From positions 558,001-622,000 of the forward strand of contig CAKOHZ010000001.1 of the NCBI GenBank assembly GCA_934086315.1: a stretch of 64,000 nucleotides of DNA, given 5' to 3'. Below, piece by piece: positions 16,239-23,601 of the stretch. Positions within the stretch are counted from its first letter, which is position 1, and the number at the start of each line of letters is the position of its first letter. Made by a program: the position numbers and the translations under genes. The notes below the pieces were generated by a model. It saw nothing but the letters and a program-made list of their open reading frames with translations, made no database searches and was not told the DNA's origin. Origin of the DNA: an uncultured Bacilli bacterium. Its GTDB lineage: Bacteria > Bacillota_I > Bacilli_A > RF39 > UBA660.

Positions 16239-16313
16239 ATAAGGTAGGTGGTAAGTATAGATTAAAAACCGATAACGATTACGATGTTAACAGGCACCTT
16301 CGGGTGCTTTTTA
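16239..16313 (+). ncRNA. Candidate stand-alone small RNA, about 75 nt
   Basis: Between the second proS and the zinc-ribbon gene lies a short segment with a TATAAT box (16227-16232) upstream and a strong terminator AGGCACC-TTCG-GGTGCTT plus T5 (16292-16312) downstream. A separate promoter for the next gene starts at 16316, so the segment is not that gene's leader. It is visibly more GC-rich than the surrounding intergenic DNA. AGGTG (16246-16250) can pair with CACCT (16295-16299) of the terminator arm, so an alternative fold exists. No long frame. It matches no RNA family that I recognise; it is not the SRP RNA or a known riboswitch by its motifs. Confidence 0.5.
16292..16313 (+). terminator. 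UUCG-type terminator of the small RNA
   Basis: AGGCACC (16292-16298), TTCG, GGTGCTT (16303-16309), T run. Could also catch readthrough from proS. Confidence 0.85.
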
Positions 16314-16315
16314 TA

Positions 16316-16344
16316 TTGGCAAACCTAAATTTATATGCTAAAAT
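16316..16344 (+). promoter_or_regulatory. Promoter of the zinc-ribbon protein gene
   Basis: TTGGCA (16316-16321), 17 nt, TAAAAT (16339-16344) with extended TG at 16336-16337. Confidence 0.65.
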
Positions 16345-16369
16345 ATAAATATAATAGGAAGTGTATAAG

Positions 16370-17365
16370 ATGAATAAATGTATAAATTGTGGAAATTATT
16401 TAATTCCAGGAGATAAATTTTGTAGAAAATGTGGAACACCAATAAATAATCAAAATTCAAATCAAATGGTAAACAATAATATGAATTTTACTAATAATAT
16501 AAATACACAAATGCCAAGCAACAATACTGGATACAATAATCAATATGTTGGAAATTTTAATAACAATTTAAATAGTAATATTAATATGAATAATAATCAA
16601 GGTACAGTTACTCAAAGAAAGGATAATTTAAGCACATTAGTTATTATTATAGTAGTACTTGTTATTGGAATATTATTTATTTTATTTATGCCAACAATAA
16701 ATAAGACAGATAATGGAAATACAATAGTTATAAAAGATAATAATAGTACAACAAATAACGAAGTAAATAATAATACAAACAACAACGTAAATAATAATAC
16801 TACTAACAATAATAATAGTAACAACAATAACAATAATAATTCAAGTAGCAATCCAAATGTAAAAAAAGATACATTATCCTTTAAAGGAGTTACAATAAAT
16901 AAAAGATCAGATTATAAGTACACATTCAGTACTCAATATTCAACTAATATGCTAATAATAGAAAATGCAAATAGCGATGATGCTGCTGTTATTGAGGGAG
17001 TATATAAAACATCTATTAAAGATATAAATTCAAAAACGTCAGTAATAAAAAATCAATATAAACAATCAGGATATCAAACAGGAACAGTAAAGTATACAAC
17101 ATATAAAAATAAAAAAATATATACTATTGAAATAAGCCAAAATAGTTATAAAATGCTTGCTGGATACTACGAAATAGACTCAGGAGTAGTAGTAAGCTTT
17201 ATCTTGTACGATAAAAATTACACTAGATATAATTACGATGGATATGCATTTATAGCAAATATTTTCGATAAATCAACTGTATCTTCATCTATTAAAAATG
17301 GAATGTCATATGAAATTAAAGGCGATTTTGCACAAATTGTTCATAATTTCTTGACAAAGCAATAA
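16370..17365 (+). CDS. Zinc-ribbon membrane protein with Asn-rich linker
   Basis: 331 residues. N-terminal zinc ribbon CINCGNYLIPGDKFCRKCG (two CxxC pairs), an Asn/Gln-rich stretch, one membrane helix (about 86-107, VIIIVVLVIGILFILFM), a poly-Asn linker (coded by repeated AAT/AAC around 16740-16850) and a C-terminal domain of about 170 residues outside the cell that I do not recognise. The start at 16370 has AGGAAG upstream; the GTG at 16361 lies in that site. Such ribbon-TM-sensor layouts are common in Firmicutes; role unknown. The infC promoter overlaps its last codons. Confidence 0.65.
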   Translation: MNKCINCGNYLIPGDKFCRKCGTPINNQNSNQMVNNNMNFTNNINTQMPSNNTGYNNQYVGNFNNNLNSNINMNNNQGTVTQRKDNLSTLVIIIVVLVIGILFILFMPTINKTDNGNTIVIKDNNSTTNNEVNNNTNNNVNNNTTNNNNSNNNNNNNSSSNPNVKKDTLSFKGVTINKRSDYKYTFSTQYSTNMLIIENANSDDAAVIEGVYKTSIKDINSKTSVIKNQYKQSGYQTGTVKYTTYKNKKIYTIEISQNSYKMLAGYYEIDSGVVVSFILYDKNYTRYNYDGYAFIANIFDKSTVSSSIKNGMSYEIKGDFAQIVHNFLTKQ

Positions 17366-17379
17366 TATTAATATATAAT
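17351..17379 (+). promoter_or_regulatory. Consensus promoter of the infC-rpmI-rplT operon
   Basis: TTGACA (17351-17356), 17 nt, TATAAT (17374-17379): perfect consensus. The -35 box is inside the last codons of the zinc-ribbon gene. Confidence 0.9.
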
Positions 17380-17385
17380 CAATAT

Positions 17386-17512
17386 CGTTGAAAAAGAAAG
17401 AAAGAGAGCCACTCTTCACCAGATGTATAGATACATTGGTACAAAAGCTTATTTGTAATAAATACGTTTTTAAAGTGGACTCTTATGTCCACTTTTTTCA
17501 AATATTAAATAT
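17386..17512 (+). promoter_or_regulatory. infC operon leader with attenuator (L20-type)
   Basis: About 130 nt of untranslated leader. It contains a strong terminator-like hairpin: AAAGTGGAC (17472-17480), TCTTAT, GTCCACTTT (17487-17495), T run. In Bacillus the same operon is controlled by ribosomal protein L20 binding the leader and causing termination; position and terminator fit that model. The L20-binding fold itself was not verified. Confidence 0.7.
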
Positions 17513-17525
17513 GGAGGTGTTAGCA

Positions 17526-18047
17526 ATAGCTAAGCAAAGCGAAGTTCAAATTAATGAACAAATAACTTTTCAAAACGTTATGGTAATTGGACCTAATGGA
17601 GAAAAAATGGGCATCAAAAATATAGATGATGCCAAAACACTTGCTAAATATGCAGGACTTGACTTAGTTTTGTTAAATAACGATCCTAAAAATCCAGTAT
17701 GTAAAATTATCGATTATAACAAGTTTCGTTATGAAAAACAAAAAAGAGAAAAGGAAGCAAAGAAAAAGCAAAGAGAACAAAATCTTGAAACTAAAGAGTA
17801 TCGTTTAAGTGTTACTATTGATGTAGGAGATTTTGAAACAAAATTAAGAAATGCGAAAGCGTATATTGAAAAAGGTCATAAGATTAAAGTTGCAGTAAGA
17901 TTCAAAGGAAGACAAATGGCTCATCCAGAATTAGGACGCGACGTAATAATGAAGTTTGCAGAAAGATTAAATGATGTTGCAGACATAGAACAAATGCCAA
18001 AAATGGAAGGTAGAAGTATGCAACTATTCTTAACACCAAAAAAGTAG
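17526..18047 (+). CDS. infC: Translation initiation factor IF-3 (ATA start)
   Basis: Binds the 30S subunit, keeps subunits apart and checks the start codon. 173 residues, normal for the family: INEQITFQNVMVIGPNGEKMG, NDPKNPVCKIIDYNKFRYE, then the C-terminal domain VRFKGRQMAHPELG. The only well-placed ribosome site is GGAGGTG (17513-17519), six bases before ATA at 17526, giving (M)AKQSEVQINEQI. The ATG at 17511 lies in that site and longer frames run into the attenuator. Non-AUG starts are a known feature of infC (AUU in E. coli) and let IF-3 repress itself. First gene of infC-rpmI-rplT. Confidence 0.93.
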   Translation: MAKQSEVQINEQITFQNVMVIGPNGEKMGIKNIDDAKTLAKYAGLDLVLLNNDPKNPVCKIIDYNKFRYEKQKREKEAKKKQREQNLETKEYRLSVTIDVGDFETKLRNAKAYIEKGHKIKVAVRFKGRQMAHPELGRDVIMKFAERLNDVADIEQMPKMEGRSMQLFLTPKK

Positions 18048-18065
18048 AAAGGAAGAATGAATTAT

Positions 18066-18257
18066 ATGCCAAAGATGAAATCACATGGTGGAATCAGTAA
18101 AAAAATATTAGTAAGAAATTCTGGTTCAACAAAAATTGGACACGTAGGAGCAAACCACAATAGTGGAAAGAAATCAACAGATTTCAATAGAAAATCAAGA
18201 AAGGGTTCTGTATTAAGTAGCGGAGATGCTAAAAGATATAGAGGACTTGTTAAGTAA
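18066..18257 (+). CDS. rpmI: 50S ribosomal protein L35
   Basis: 63 residues, MPKMKSHGGISKKI with the basic C-terminus ending GDAKRYRGLVK, all typical of L35. The start at 18066 matches the conserved N-terminus; an ATG at 18057 in the same frame would add three atypical residues. GGAAG lies ten bases upstream. 13 bases before rplT. Confidence 0.95.
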   Translation: MPKMKSHGGISKKILVRNSGSTKIGHVGANHNSGKKSTDFNRKSRKGSVLSSGDAKRYRGLVK

Positions 18258-18270
18258 GGAGGGGTTATAA

Positions 18271-18804
18271 ATGGCAAGAGTTAAAGGCGGAAATGTTTCT
18301 AAAAATAGAAGAAGAAAAGTATTAAAAAGAGCTAAAGGATATTTTGGAAGTAAACATAGATTATACAAGACTGCTCAAGAACAATTATTCCATAGTGGAG
18401 CTTACAGCTTTAATGATAGAAAGAAAAGAGCTAACGACTTCAGAAAATTATGGATTACAAGAATTAACGCAGCTTGTAGAGCAAACGATATAGTATATTC
18501 TAAATTCATTAATGGACTTAAGAAAGCTAACATCGAAATCAATAGAAAAATGTTAAGTGAACTTGCTATATTTGCTCCAGAAGAATTTACTAAATTAGTT
18601 AATCTTTCTAAAGAAGCTTTAGAAGGAAAGGCTCCAAAAAAAGAAGCTAAAGAAGTAGAAGCAAAAGTTGAAAAGACTGTAGCAGCTAAAACTGATTATT
18701 CTAAATTAACTGTAGCAGAATTAAAAGCTGCATGTGCTGAAAAAGGAATCGAAGTTACTGCTTCAATGAAAAAAGCTGATTTAGTAGAAACATTAAATAA
18801 GTAA
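18271..18804 (+). CDS. rplT: 50S ribosomal protein L20 with extra C-terminal SAP/HeH-like domain
   Basis: Residues 1-117 are ordinary L20 ([41 protein letters not shown]), an early 23S-rRNA assembly protein and, in Bacillus, the repressor of its own operon. The protein then continues about 60 residues: an Ala/Lys/Glu linker (118-141) and a compact segment, [20 protein letters not shown] followed by [16 protein letters not shown], with the pattern of a SAP/HeH-type helix-extended-loop-helix nucleic-acid-binding motif. L20 is usually about 115-120 residues, so this is an addition. AAGGAGGGG precedes the ATG. Confidence 0.93.
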   Translation: MARVKGGNVSKNRRRKVLKRAKGYFGSKHRLYKTAQEQLFHSGAYSFNDRKKRANDFRKLWITRINAACRANDIVYSKFINGLKKANIEINRKMLSELAIFAPEEFTKLVNLSKEALEGKAPKKEAKEVEAKVEKTVAAKTDYSKLTVAELKAACAEKGIEVTASMKKADLVETLNK

Positions 18805-18812
18805 TTTAAAAT

Positions 18813-18836
18813 AGTATCCATTATGGATACTTTTTA
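18813..18836 (+). terminator. Terminator of the infC operon
   Basis: Stem AGTATCCA (18813-18820), TTA, TGGATACT (18824-18831), T run. Confidence 0.85.
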
Positions 18837-18837
18837 A

Positions 18838-18866
18838 TTGTAATTAATGAATATATGCTTTATAAT
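18838..18866 (+). promoter_or_regulatory. Promoter of the smr-rsmE-mtaB unit
   Basis: TTGTAA (18838-18843), 17 nt, TATAAT (18861-18866). The -35 box directly follows the rplT terminator. Confidence 0.7.
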
Positions 18867-18890
18867 ATAGGTGAAAAAAGAGGAATTAAA

Positions 18891-19154
18891 ATGATAAAAA
18901 GGATAGATCCATTTTTATATAATGCACCATCAATAGATATACATGGATATGATAGATATGGTGGAATAGCAATAGTTAAAAACTTTATAGATAATGAATC
19001 AAGAATAGGAAATAAAAAACTAATAGTTGTACATGGCAAAGGTGAAGGTATTTTAAGACAAGCAACTCATGAATATCTAAAAACTGATAGAAGAGTACTA
19101 GAATATAAACTAAATATATTTAATGATGGAGAAACTATAATAATTCTTAAATAG
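18891..19154 (+). CDS. Stand-alone Smr-domain protein
   Basis: 87 residues consisting of an Smr domain: DIHGYDRYGG (the LDLHG-type motif), then VVHGKGEGILRQATHEYL (the HGKG motif). Smr domains occur at the end of MutS2 and as small proteins; several are nucleases acting on nucleic acid junctions or mRNA. No MutS2 body is attached. AGAGGAATTAAA precedes the ATG at 18891; the frame upstream contains the promoter. First of four tightly spaced genes (rsmE nine bases on). Confidence 0.8.
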   Translation: MIKRIDPFLYNAPSIDIHGYDRYGGIAIVKNFIDNESRIGNKKLIVVHGKGEGILRQATHEYLKTDRRVLEYKLNIFNDGETIIILK

Positions 19155-19162
19155 GAGGAAAT

Positions 19163-19888
19163 ATGCAACAATACTTTGGTAAAGAAAAAAACAATAATAC
19201 GATATACCTAAATAGTGAAGATTTGAATCACATAAAAAACGTTATGAGAATGAAAGAAAATGATGAAGTAATAGTTGCGTATGAAAATAAAAGCTATATA
19301 TGTTCTTTAAACAAAGATTTGCTATCAGCAAATATAAAAGAAGTTTTTAAAGAAAATTCAAATGAAACAAAAATAAAACTATATATGCCACTACTATCAG
19401 AGGAAAAAATGAGTTTCATATTACAACATGGAACAGAATTAGGTATAACAGACTACGTGGTAGTAATGTATAGTCATTGTAAATATAAACTTAAAGCAAA
19501 AGATTTTGATAAAAAGCTTCAAAGATGGGCTAAAATACTTAAAGAAGCGACGGAACAATGTTATAGATTGACTAAACCAACCATAGAAAAAATCATAGAA
19601 GTCAAAGATATTGAAGCTAGTGAAAATGTAAACATAATGTGTTCACTTGACAAGCCAAACGTAAACAGCATAGTAAAGGTATTAACACTTGATAACTGTA
19701 ATGATACAATTAGTATAGTATTTGGACCGGAAGGTGGCCTATCAAATAGTGAAGAAGAATTACTTACTAAAAAAGGATTTATAAAAACTTCACTAGGAAA
19801 TGATGTACTAAGAACAGAAACAGTACCGCTTATGATAGCATCTATCCTTAAATACTTGAAGGAATGTGGTAATAATGAAAAACTTTGA
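19163..19888 (+). CDS. rsmE: 16S rRNA (uracil-1498-N3)-methyltransferase
   Basis: SAM-dependent methylation of U1498 in 16S rRNA. 241 residues, SPOUT-fold family: N-terminal PUA-like part (HIKNVMRMKENDEV), then FGPEGGLSNSEEE and LGNDVLRTETVPL, the diagnostic knotted SAM-binding motifs. AGGAGG precedes the ATG. It overlaps the next gene by 14 bases. Confidence 0.92.
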   Translation: MQQYFGKEKNNNTIYLNSEDLNHIKNVMRMKENDEVIVAYENKSYICSLNKDLLSANIKEVFKENSNETKIKLYMPLLSEEKMSFILQHGTELGITDYVVVMYSHCKYKLKAKDFDKKLQRWAKILKEATEQCYRLTKPTIEKIIEVKDIEASENVNIMCSLDKPNVNSIVKVLTLDNCNDTISIVFGPEGGLSNSEEELLTKKGFIKTSLGNDVLRTETVPLMIASILKYLKECGNNEKL

Positions 19889-20588
19889 TAATTTTTTAGA
19901 AACTTTTATGACAGGAGATTTTTTTCTAATATTTTTAGTACTTATGTTAATTATATTAGTAACACTTGTTTTAGCTTTGATAAAAACTAGAAGTGAATAC
20001 CTAGAAATGGTTAGAAGAGAACAAGAGAAAATAGATTTAGAAAGTAAATTTAAAAAGCCAGTAGAAGAAGTAAAACCATTAGAAACTAAACCTGTAGAAG
20101 AACCAAAGAAGATTGAGACAGAAGAACCAGATATTTTAGATGAGTTAAATAGTTTAATGGCAACTTCAAAAGAGGATATTATGGATGAAAATAAACCATT
20201 AGTTAAACAAATAGATTTACCAAATGTAAAAACATATGATAACGTTATAGAAGAATATGAAAATGGTGAAGAAGAAAATGCTGTTATATCAACAGAAGAA
20301 TTGGAAAAAGTCACAAGACAAAGAATGGAAAATCTTGGTATGAATGACAATCAAGTTGCAATCCAAAAATATGAAGAAGAACAAGAAAAGAAAGCGATTA
20401 TTAGTTATGAACAACTACTTAAAAACGCTTCAAATATAACACTAACATATAAAGAGGAAACAAATAAAAAGGGTGCTCCAAAAGTGAACAAAATAGAAGT
20501 ACAAGAAAAGGAAGTAACTCAAGCAGTAAGTTATGTAGAAGAAGAAGAATACTTAAAAATACTTAAAGAGTTCAGGTTATCATTATAA
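19875..20588 (+). CDS. Membrane-anchored acidic protein, unknown
   Basis: 237 residues: one N-terminal membrane helix (about 16-38, FFLIFLVLMLIILVTLVLAL) and a long, acidic, probably disordered cytoplasmic part. Two similar short blocks occur, AVISTEELEKV and KAIISYEQLLKN, then a conserved-looking end YVEEEEYLKILKEFRLSL. I do not recognise a family. The start at 19875 (MKNFDNF) is preferred over GTG 19866. Lies between rsmE and mtaB with overlaps at both ends, so it is co-translated with RNA-modification genes. Confidence 0.6.
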   Translation: MKNFDNFLETFMTGDFFLIFLVLMLIILVTLVLALIKTRSEYLEMVRREQEKIDLESKFKKPVEEVKPLETKPVEEPKKIETEEPDILDELNSLMATSKEDIMDENKPLVKQIDLPNVKTYDNVIEEYENGEEENAVISTEELEKVTRQRMENLGMNDNQVAIQKYEEEQEKKAIISYEQLLKNASNITLTYKEETNKKGAPKVNKIEVQEKEVTQAVSYVEEEEYLKILKEFRLSL

Positions 20589-21853
20589 TGAAAACATTTT
20601 TAATAAAAACATTAGGTTGCAAAGTTAATTCTTACGAAAGTGAATTCGTAAGAAATTTGCTTTTAAATGAAGGATACAAAGAGACAGAGGAAAATGCTGA
20701 TATTTGTTTGATAAATACATGTACAGTAACAAATACAGCTGATAATAAAAGTAAACAAGTAATTAATAATATAAGAAAAAATAATCCAAATGCCTTAGTA
20801 GTTGCATTTGGATGTTTTTGCGAGTTTAGAAAAGACAATATAGATAATTTAATAGATGCAGAAATAATACTTGGAACAAAAAATAAAACAAAAGTTCTAA
20901 AATGTATAAAAGATTACGAAAAAAATCATGAAAGAATAATATTATTCGATGACTCTAAAGAAGATGTATTCGAAGATATGGAAATAAAAAAATATGAGCA
21001 TCACCATAGGGCATTTATTAAAATTGAAGATGGATGTAATAACTTCTGCAGTTACTGCATTATTCCATATGTAAGAGGAAGAGTGAGAAGTAAAGACTTT
21101 GATAAATGTATTATAGAAGTTAACGATTTAGCACTTTCAGGTCATAAAGAAATAGTATTATCAGGTATTCATACAGGGCAATACTCTTCAGATAATAAAA
21201 GACTTGCTGATTTAATAGATGAAATTAGTAAAGTAGAGCAAATAAAAAGAATAAGGCTATCATCTGTAGAAATAGTAGAGCTAGATGATAAAATGATGAA
21301 TATAATAAAAAACAACAAGAAATTCGTTTCACACTTACATATACCACTTCAAGCTGGATGCGATAAAACTTTAAAAGCAATGAATAGAAGGTACGATTTA
21401 GAATATTTCACAAATAAAGTAAATACTATTAGAAGTCTTAGACCTGATATTTCGCTTACAACTGATGTAATCGTAGGATTTCCAGGAGAAACAGAAGAAG
21501 ATTTTAATGAAACATACAATTATTGTAAAAATATTGAATTTGCTAAAATACATGTATTCCCATATTCAGATAGAAATGGAACAGTAGCATCAAGAATGCC
21601 CAATCATGTACCTAGAAATATAGTGAAAGAAAGAGCTAGAAAGCTAATTGAACTTTCAGATTCACTAGAAAAAGAATACTTCAAAAAATTTATTGGAAAA
21701 GAAGAGGAAGTATTAGTTGAAGAATTTAAAAACGATTTCTATCATGGATTTACTGAAAACTATATACCAGTAAAAATTGAAGAATCAACACCAAATGAAA
21801 TAATAAAAGTAAAATTAACTAAAGAAAACATAAATTATAATTTAGAAGATTAA
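20588..21853 (+). CDS. mtaB: tRNA t6A37 methylthiotransferase (radical SAM)
   Basis: Adds a methylthio group to t6A37 of tRNAs reading ANN codons. 421 residues: N-terminal UPF0004 domain with TLGCKVNSYE (Cys11), LINTCTVTN (Cys45) and FGCFC for the second cluster; radical-SAM motif DGCNNFCSYCIIPYVRG (CxxxCxxC); C-terminal TRAM-like domain. The GCKVN motif separates MtaB from MiaB. Start overlaps the previous stop by one base (TAATG). Terminator follows. Confidence 0.92.
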   Translation: MKTFLIKTLGCKVNSYESEFVRNLLLNEGYKETEENADICLINTCTVTNTADNKSKQVINNIRKNNPNALVVAFGCFCEFRKDNIDNLIDAEIILGTKNKTKVLKCIKDYEKNHERIILFDDSKEDVFEDMEIKKYEHHHRAFIKIEDGCNNFCSYCIIPYVRGRVRSKDFDKCIIEVNDLALSGHKEIVLSGIHTGQYSSDNKRLADLIDEISKVEQIKRIRLSSVEIVELDDKMMNIIKNNKKFVSHLHIPLQAGCDKTLKAMNRRYDLEYFTNKVNTIRSLRPDISLTTDVIVGFPGETEEDFNETYNYCKNIEFAKIHVFPYSDRNGTVASRMPNHVPRNIVKERARKLIELSDSLEKEYFKKFIGKEEEVLVEEFKNDFYHGFTENYIPVKIEESTPNEIIKVKLTKENINYNLED

Positions 21854-21876
21854 GTATTAAAACTTAATCTTTTTTA
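21848..21876 (+). terminator. Terminator of the smr-mtaB unit
   Basis: GATTAAGT (21848-21855), ATTAAA, ACTTAATC (21862-21869), T6. Confidence 0.8.
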
Positions 21877-21882
21877 GTAAAT

Positions 21883-21906
21883 AAAAAAACTACTCAATAG
21901 AGTAGT
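21883..21906 (-). terminator. Terminator of the tRNA-Met gene
   Basis: On the minus strand: ACTACTC, loop TATT, GAGTAGT (plus 21889-21906), then T7 (plus A run from 21883). Confidence 0.8.
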
Positions 21907-21916
21907 TAATATCATA

Positions 21917-21993
21917 TGGTAGCGACGGGGGGATTCGAACCCTCGACCCTCTGGGTATGAACCAGATGCTCTAGCCAACTGAGCTACATCGCC
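21917..21993 (-). tRNA. tRNA-Met (elongator), anticodon CAT
   Basis: 77 nt cloverleaf with encoded CCA. Acceptor GGCGATG/CGTCGCT (G1-U72 pair), D stem GCTC/GAGC, anticodon stem TCTGG/CCAGA with loop TTCATAC (anticodon CAT), T loop TTCGAAT. The sequence is close to the Bacillus elongator tRNA-Met, including the G-U first pair, and lacks initiator features. A tRNA-Ile2 is the other CAT tRNA but fits less well. Own promoter and terminator. Confidence 0.92.
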
Positions 21994-22020
21994 ATAACAC
22001 TTAATTCAACAAGTGAATTC

Positions 22021-22049
22021 ATTATATCAAATAAAATACTCATAATCAA
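22021..22049 (-). promoter_or_regulatory. Promoter of the tRNA-Met gene
   Basis: Minus strand TTGATT (plus 22044-22049), 17 nt, TATAAT (plus 22021-22026). Confidence 0.8.
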
Positions 22050-22068
22050 GTATAAAACTAAAAAATTA

Positions 22069-22096
22069 TTGTAAAATTTAAAATATAAGTTATAAT
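22069..22096 (+). promoter_or_regulatory. Promoter of the gene at 22116
   Basis: TTGTAA (22069-22074), 16 nt, TATAAT (22091-22096). Confidence 0.65.
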
Positions 22097-22115
22097 CTAG
22101 ATAAGGAGTGCATAT

Positions 22116-22733
22116 ATGAAAAAGAATATAGCTACGGTATTATTTAAATACATTAATAAAAATCATAATAATGAAGAACTACTAAAAGACTTAAATGAAT
22201 TATTAGAATTATATCCAAAAGATAAAAAAGAAATTAAAAAGATCATAACAAAAATTAAAGAAATAATGTCATCTACATTATTAGATATTGAAAGAGATTC
22301 AAAAATAGAAAAATTATTATTTGAATGGGACTATTATATTAAAGTAGCAACATCTATGACACCATTTGAAGTAGCAACCATGATTGGAGATTTATTTTAT
22401 TTGCAATATAAACCACATATAGATCAAGAATATTTTGATGATATGGTTACATCTCTTATAGAGAAAGATGAAAAAGAATATGCATGGAGATTAGGCCTTA
22501 ATTATAATAAAATGTTTGATATGGATAAAATAGAAACATACTTTATAGATATAAAAGACGCATACTATTTAACAGAATTAATTAGTGTACTAGATGAACC
22601 AAATTATTACAGAATAGCAAATAAATTAATAAATAAAAAAGATAAAGAATTTATAAAAAATGTAATTTCAAGAACATACATAGATTTTCCAGAATACATA
22701 CTCAATGAATTAGAAAAGTTTATAAAAGACTAA
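22116..22733 (+). CDS. Helical cytosolic protein, unknown
   Basis: 205 residues, no signal or membrane segment, predicted almost wholly alpha-helical from composition (MKKNIATVLFKYINKNHNNE; later EYAWRLGLNYNKMFDMDKIE). The repeated helix pairs resemble HEAT/TPR-like solenoids but no repeat consensus is clear. AAGGAG precedes the ATG. Flanked upstream by a tRNA gene on the other strand and downstream by another unknown gene with its own promoter. No function assigned. Confidence 0.55.
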   Translation: MKKNIATVLFKYINKNHNNEELLKDLNELLELYPKDKKEIKKIITKIKEIMSSTLLDIERDSKIEKLLFEWDYYIKVATSMTPFEVATMIGDLFYLQYKPHIDQEYFDDMVTSLIEKDEKEYAWRLGLNYNKMFDMDKIETYFIDIKDAYYLTELISVLDEPNYYRIANKLINKKDKEFIKNVISRTYIDFPEYILNELEKFIKD

Positions 22734-22734
22734 C

Positions 22735-22762
22735 TTGAAATAATTTAAATTTAATATATAAT
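22735..22762 (+). promoter_or_regulatory. Promoter of the gene at 22789
   Basis: TTGAAA (22735-22740), 16 nt, TATAAT (22757-22762). Confidence 0.65.
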
Positions 22763-22788
22763 ATATTATACAAAGGAGGATATATATT

Positions 22789-23532
22789 ATGAAAATAATA
22801 AGCGGTAATGACGTATATATTCAAGGTAACGATTTAGAAAGATTATTACAAAATGATAAAACATTCCCAATAGATATGTATTATTCAGTAACTAAAGGAA
22901 TGGGACATGTAAATAGTTTAACAAACTTTATAAGAATAGAAGAAAAAAACATAAAAGAACATATTAAAAAAAGTAGATTAATACCAGATTTTAAAGAATT
23001 ATACACATGTTCAATAGATGAATTAGAATCAAAAATAAAAGAATTAAAAAAAGAAGAATGGGATATAATATACGGAGAAGATGCATCAGATAAAACCCAA
23101 ACAGCAGAAGAAAGAATTGAAAATTATAAAAGAAGAAAAAATATAGATTATTTATTAATACAACTTAGGGAAGTTATTGCATATAAAAAAGGTAAATCAA
23201 TGCTTAATTATCCAAATATTCCAAATCCAGGACATAGAGTATTCGAAATAGGAGAATTAAGAGCAACACTTTCTCTTCAAGACAATAAAATAATATGTTA
23301 TCCAGTAAAAGGAAAAACTCTAGATGATATTCCATCACTTGCATTTGAAGTGGCAATAGATGACTTAAAATATGATATGAGAGACTATAGCGAGCAAGTA
23401 GAATTTGATATAGAAAGAACCAGAACAGAAGATAATAAATACGAAATAACAACGTTTGAAAGAGTAGACGAACTTAAAAATAAAAATGAAATTTCAAGAA
23501 GACTAAAAAATAATGTTAAGAAAACCTCTTAA
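22789..23532 (+). CDS. Cytosolic protein of unknown function
   Basis: 247 residues, soluble. Begins MKIISGNDVYIQGNDLERLL; a central charged helical part (SIDELESKIKELKKEEWDII) and a C-terminal beta-rich part (RVFEIGELRATLSLQDNKII). Strong ribosome site AAAGGAGG. I do not recognise the family. Monocistronic, just upstream of ezrA. Confidence 0.55.
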   Translation: MKIISGNDVYIQGNDLERLLQNDKTFPIDMYYSVTKGMGHVNSLTNFIRIEEKNIKEHIKKSRLIPDFKELYTCSIDELESKIKELKKEEWDIIYGEDASDKTQTAEERIENYKRRKNIDYLLIQLREVIAYKKGKSMLNYPNIPNPGHRVFEIGELRATLSLQDNKIICYPVKGKTLDDIPSLAFEVAIDDLKYDMRDYSEQVEFDIERTRTEDNKYEITTFERVDELKNKNEISRRLKNNVKKTS

Positions 23533-23539
23533 CATTTTT
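23512..23539 (+). terminator. Terminator of the gene at 22789
   Basis: AATGTTAAGA (23512-23521), AAACC, TCTTAACATT (23527-23536), T run; overlaps the stop codon. Confidence 0.8.
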
Positions 23540-23576
23540 AAATTATTAAAAATACCTACAAAAACTTAAATAAATA

Positions 23577-23585
23577 TGTTAAAAT
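23577..23585 (+). promoter_or_regulatory. Extended -10 promoter of ezrA-ftsK
   Basis: TGTTAAAAT (TAAAAT at 23580-23585 with TG upstream); no clear -35. Confidence 0.45.
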
Positions 23586-23601
23586 GTATAAGGAGGATAG
23601 T

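Noticed and set aside
16740..16850. Tandem DNA repeat of AAT/AAC
   Set aside because: It codes a poly-Asn linker in one protein; low-complexity coding sequence, not a repeat array.
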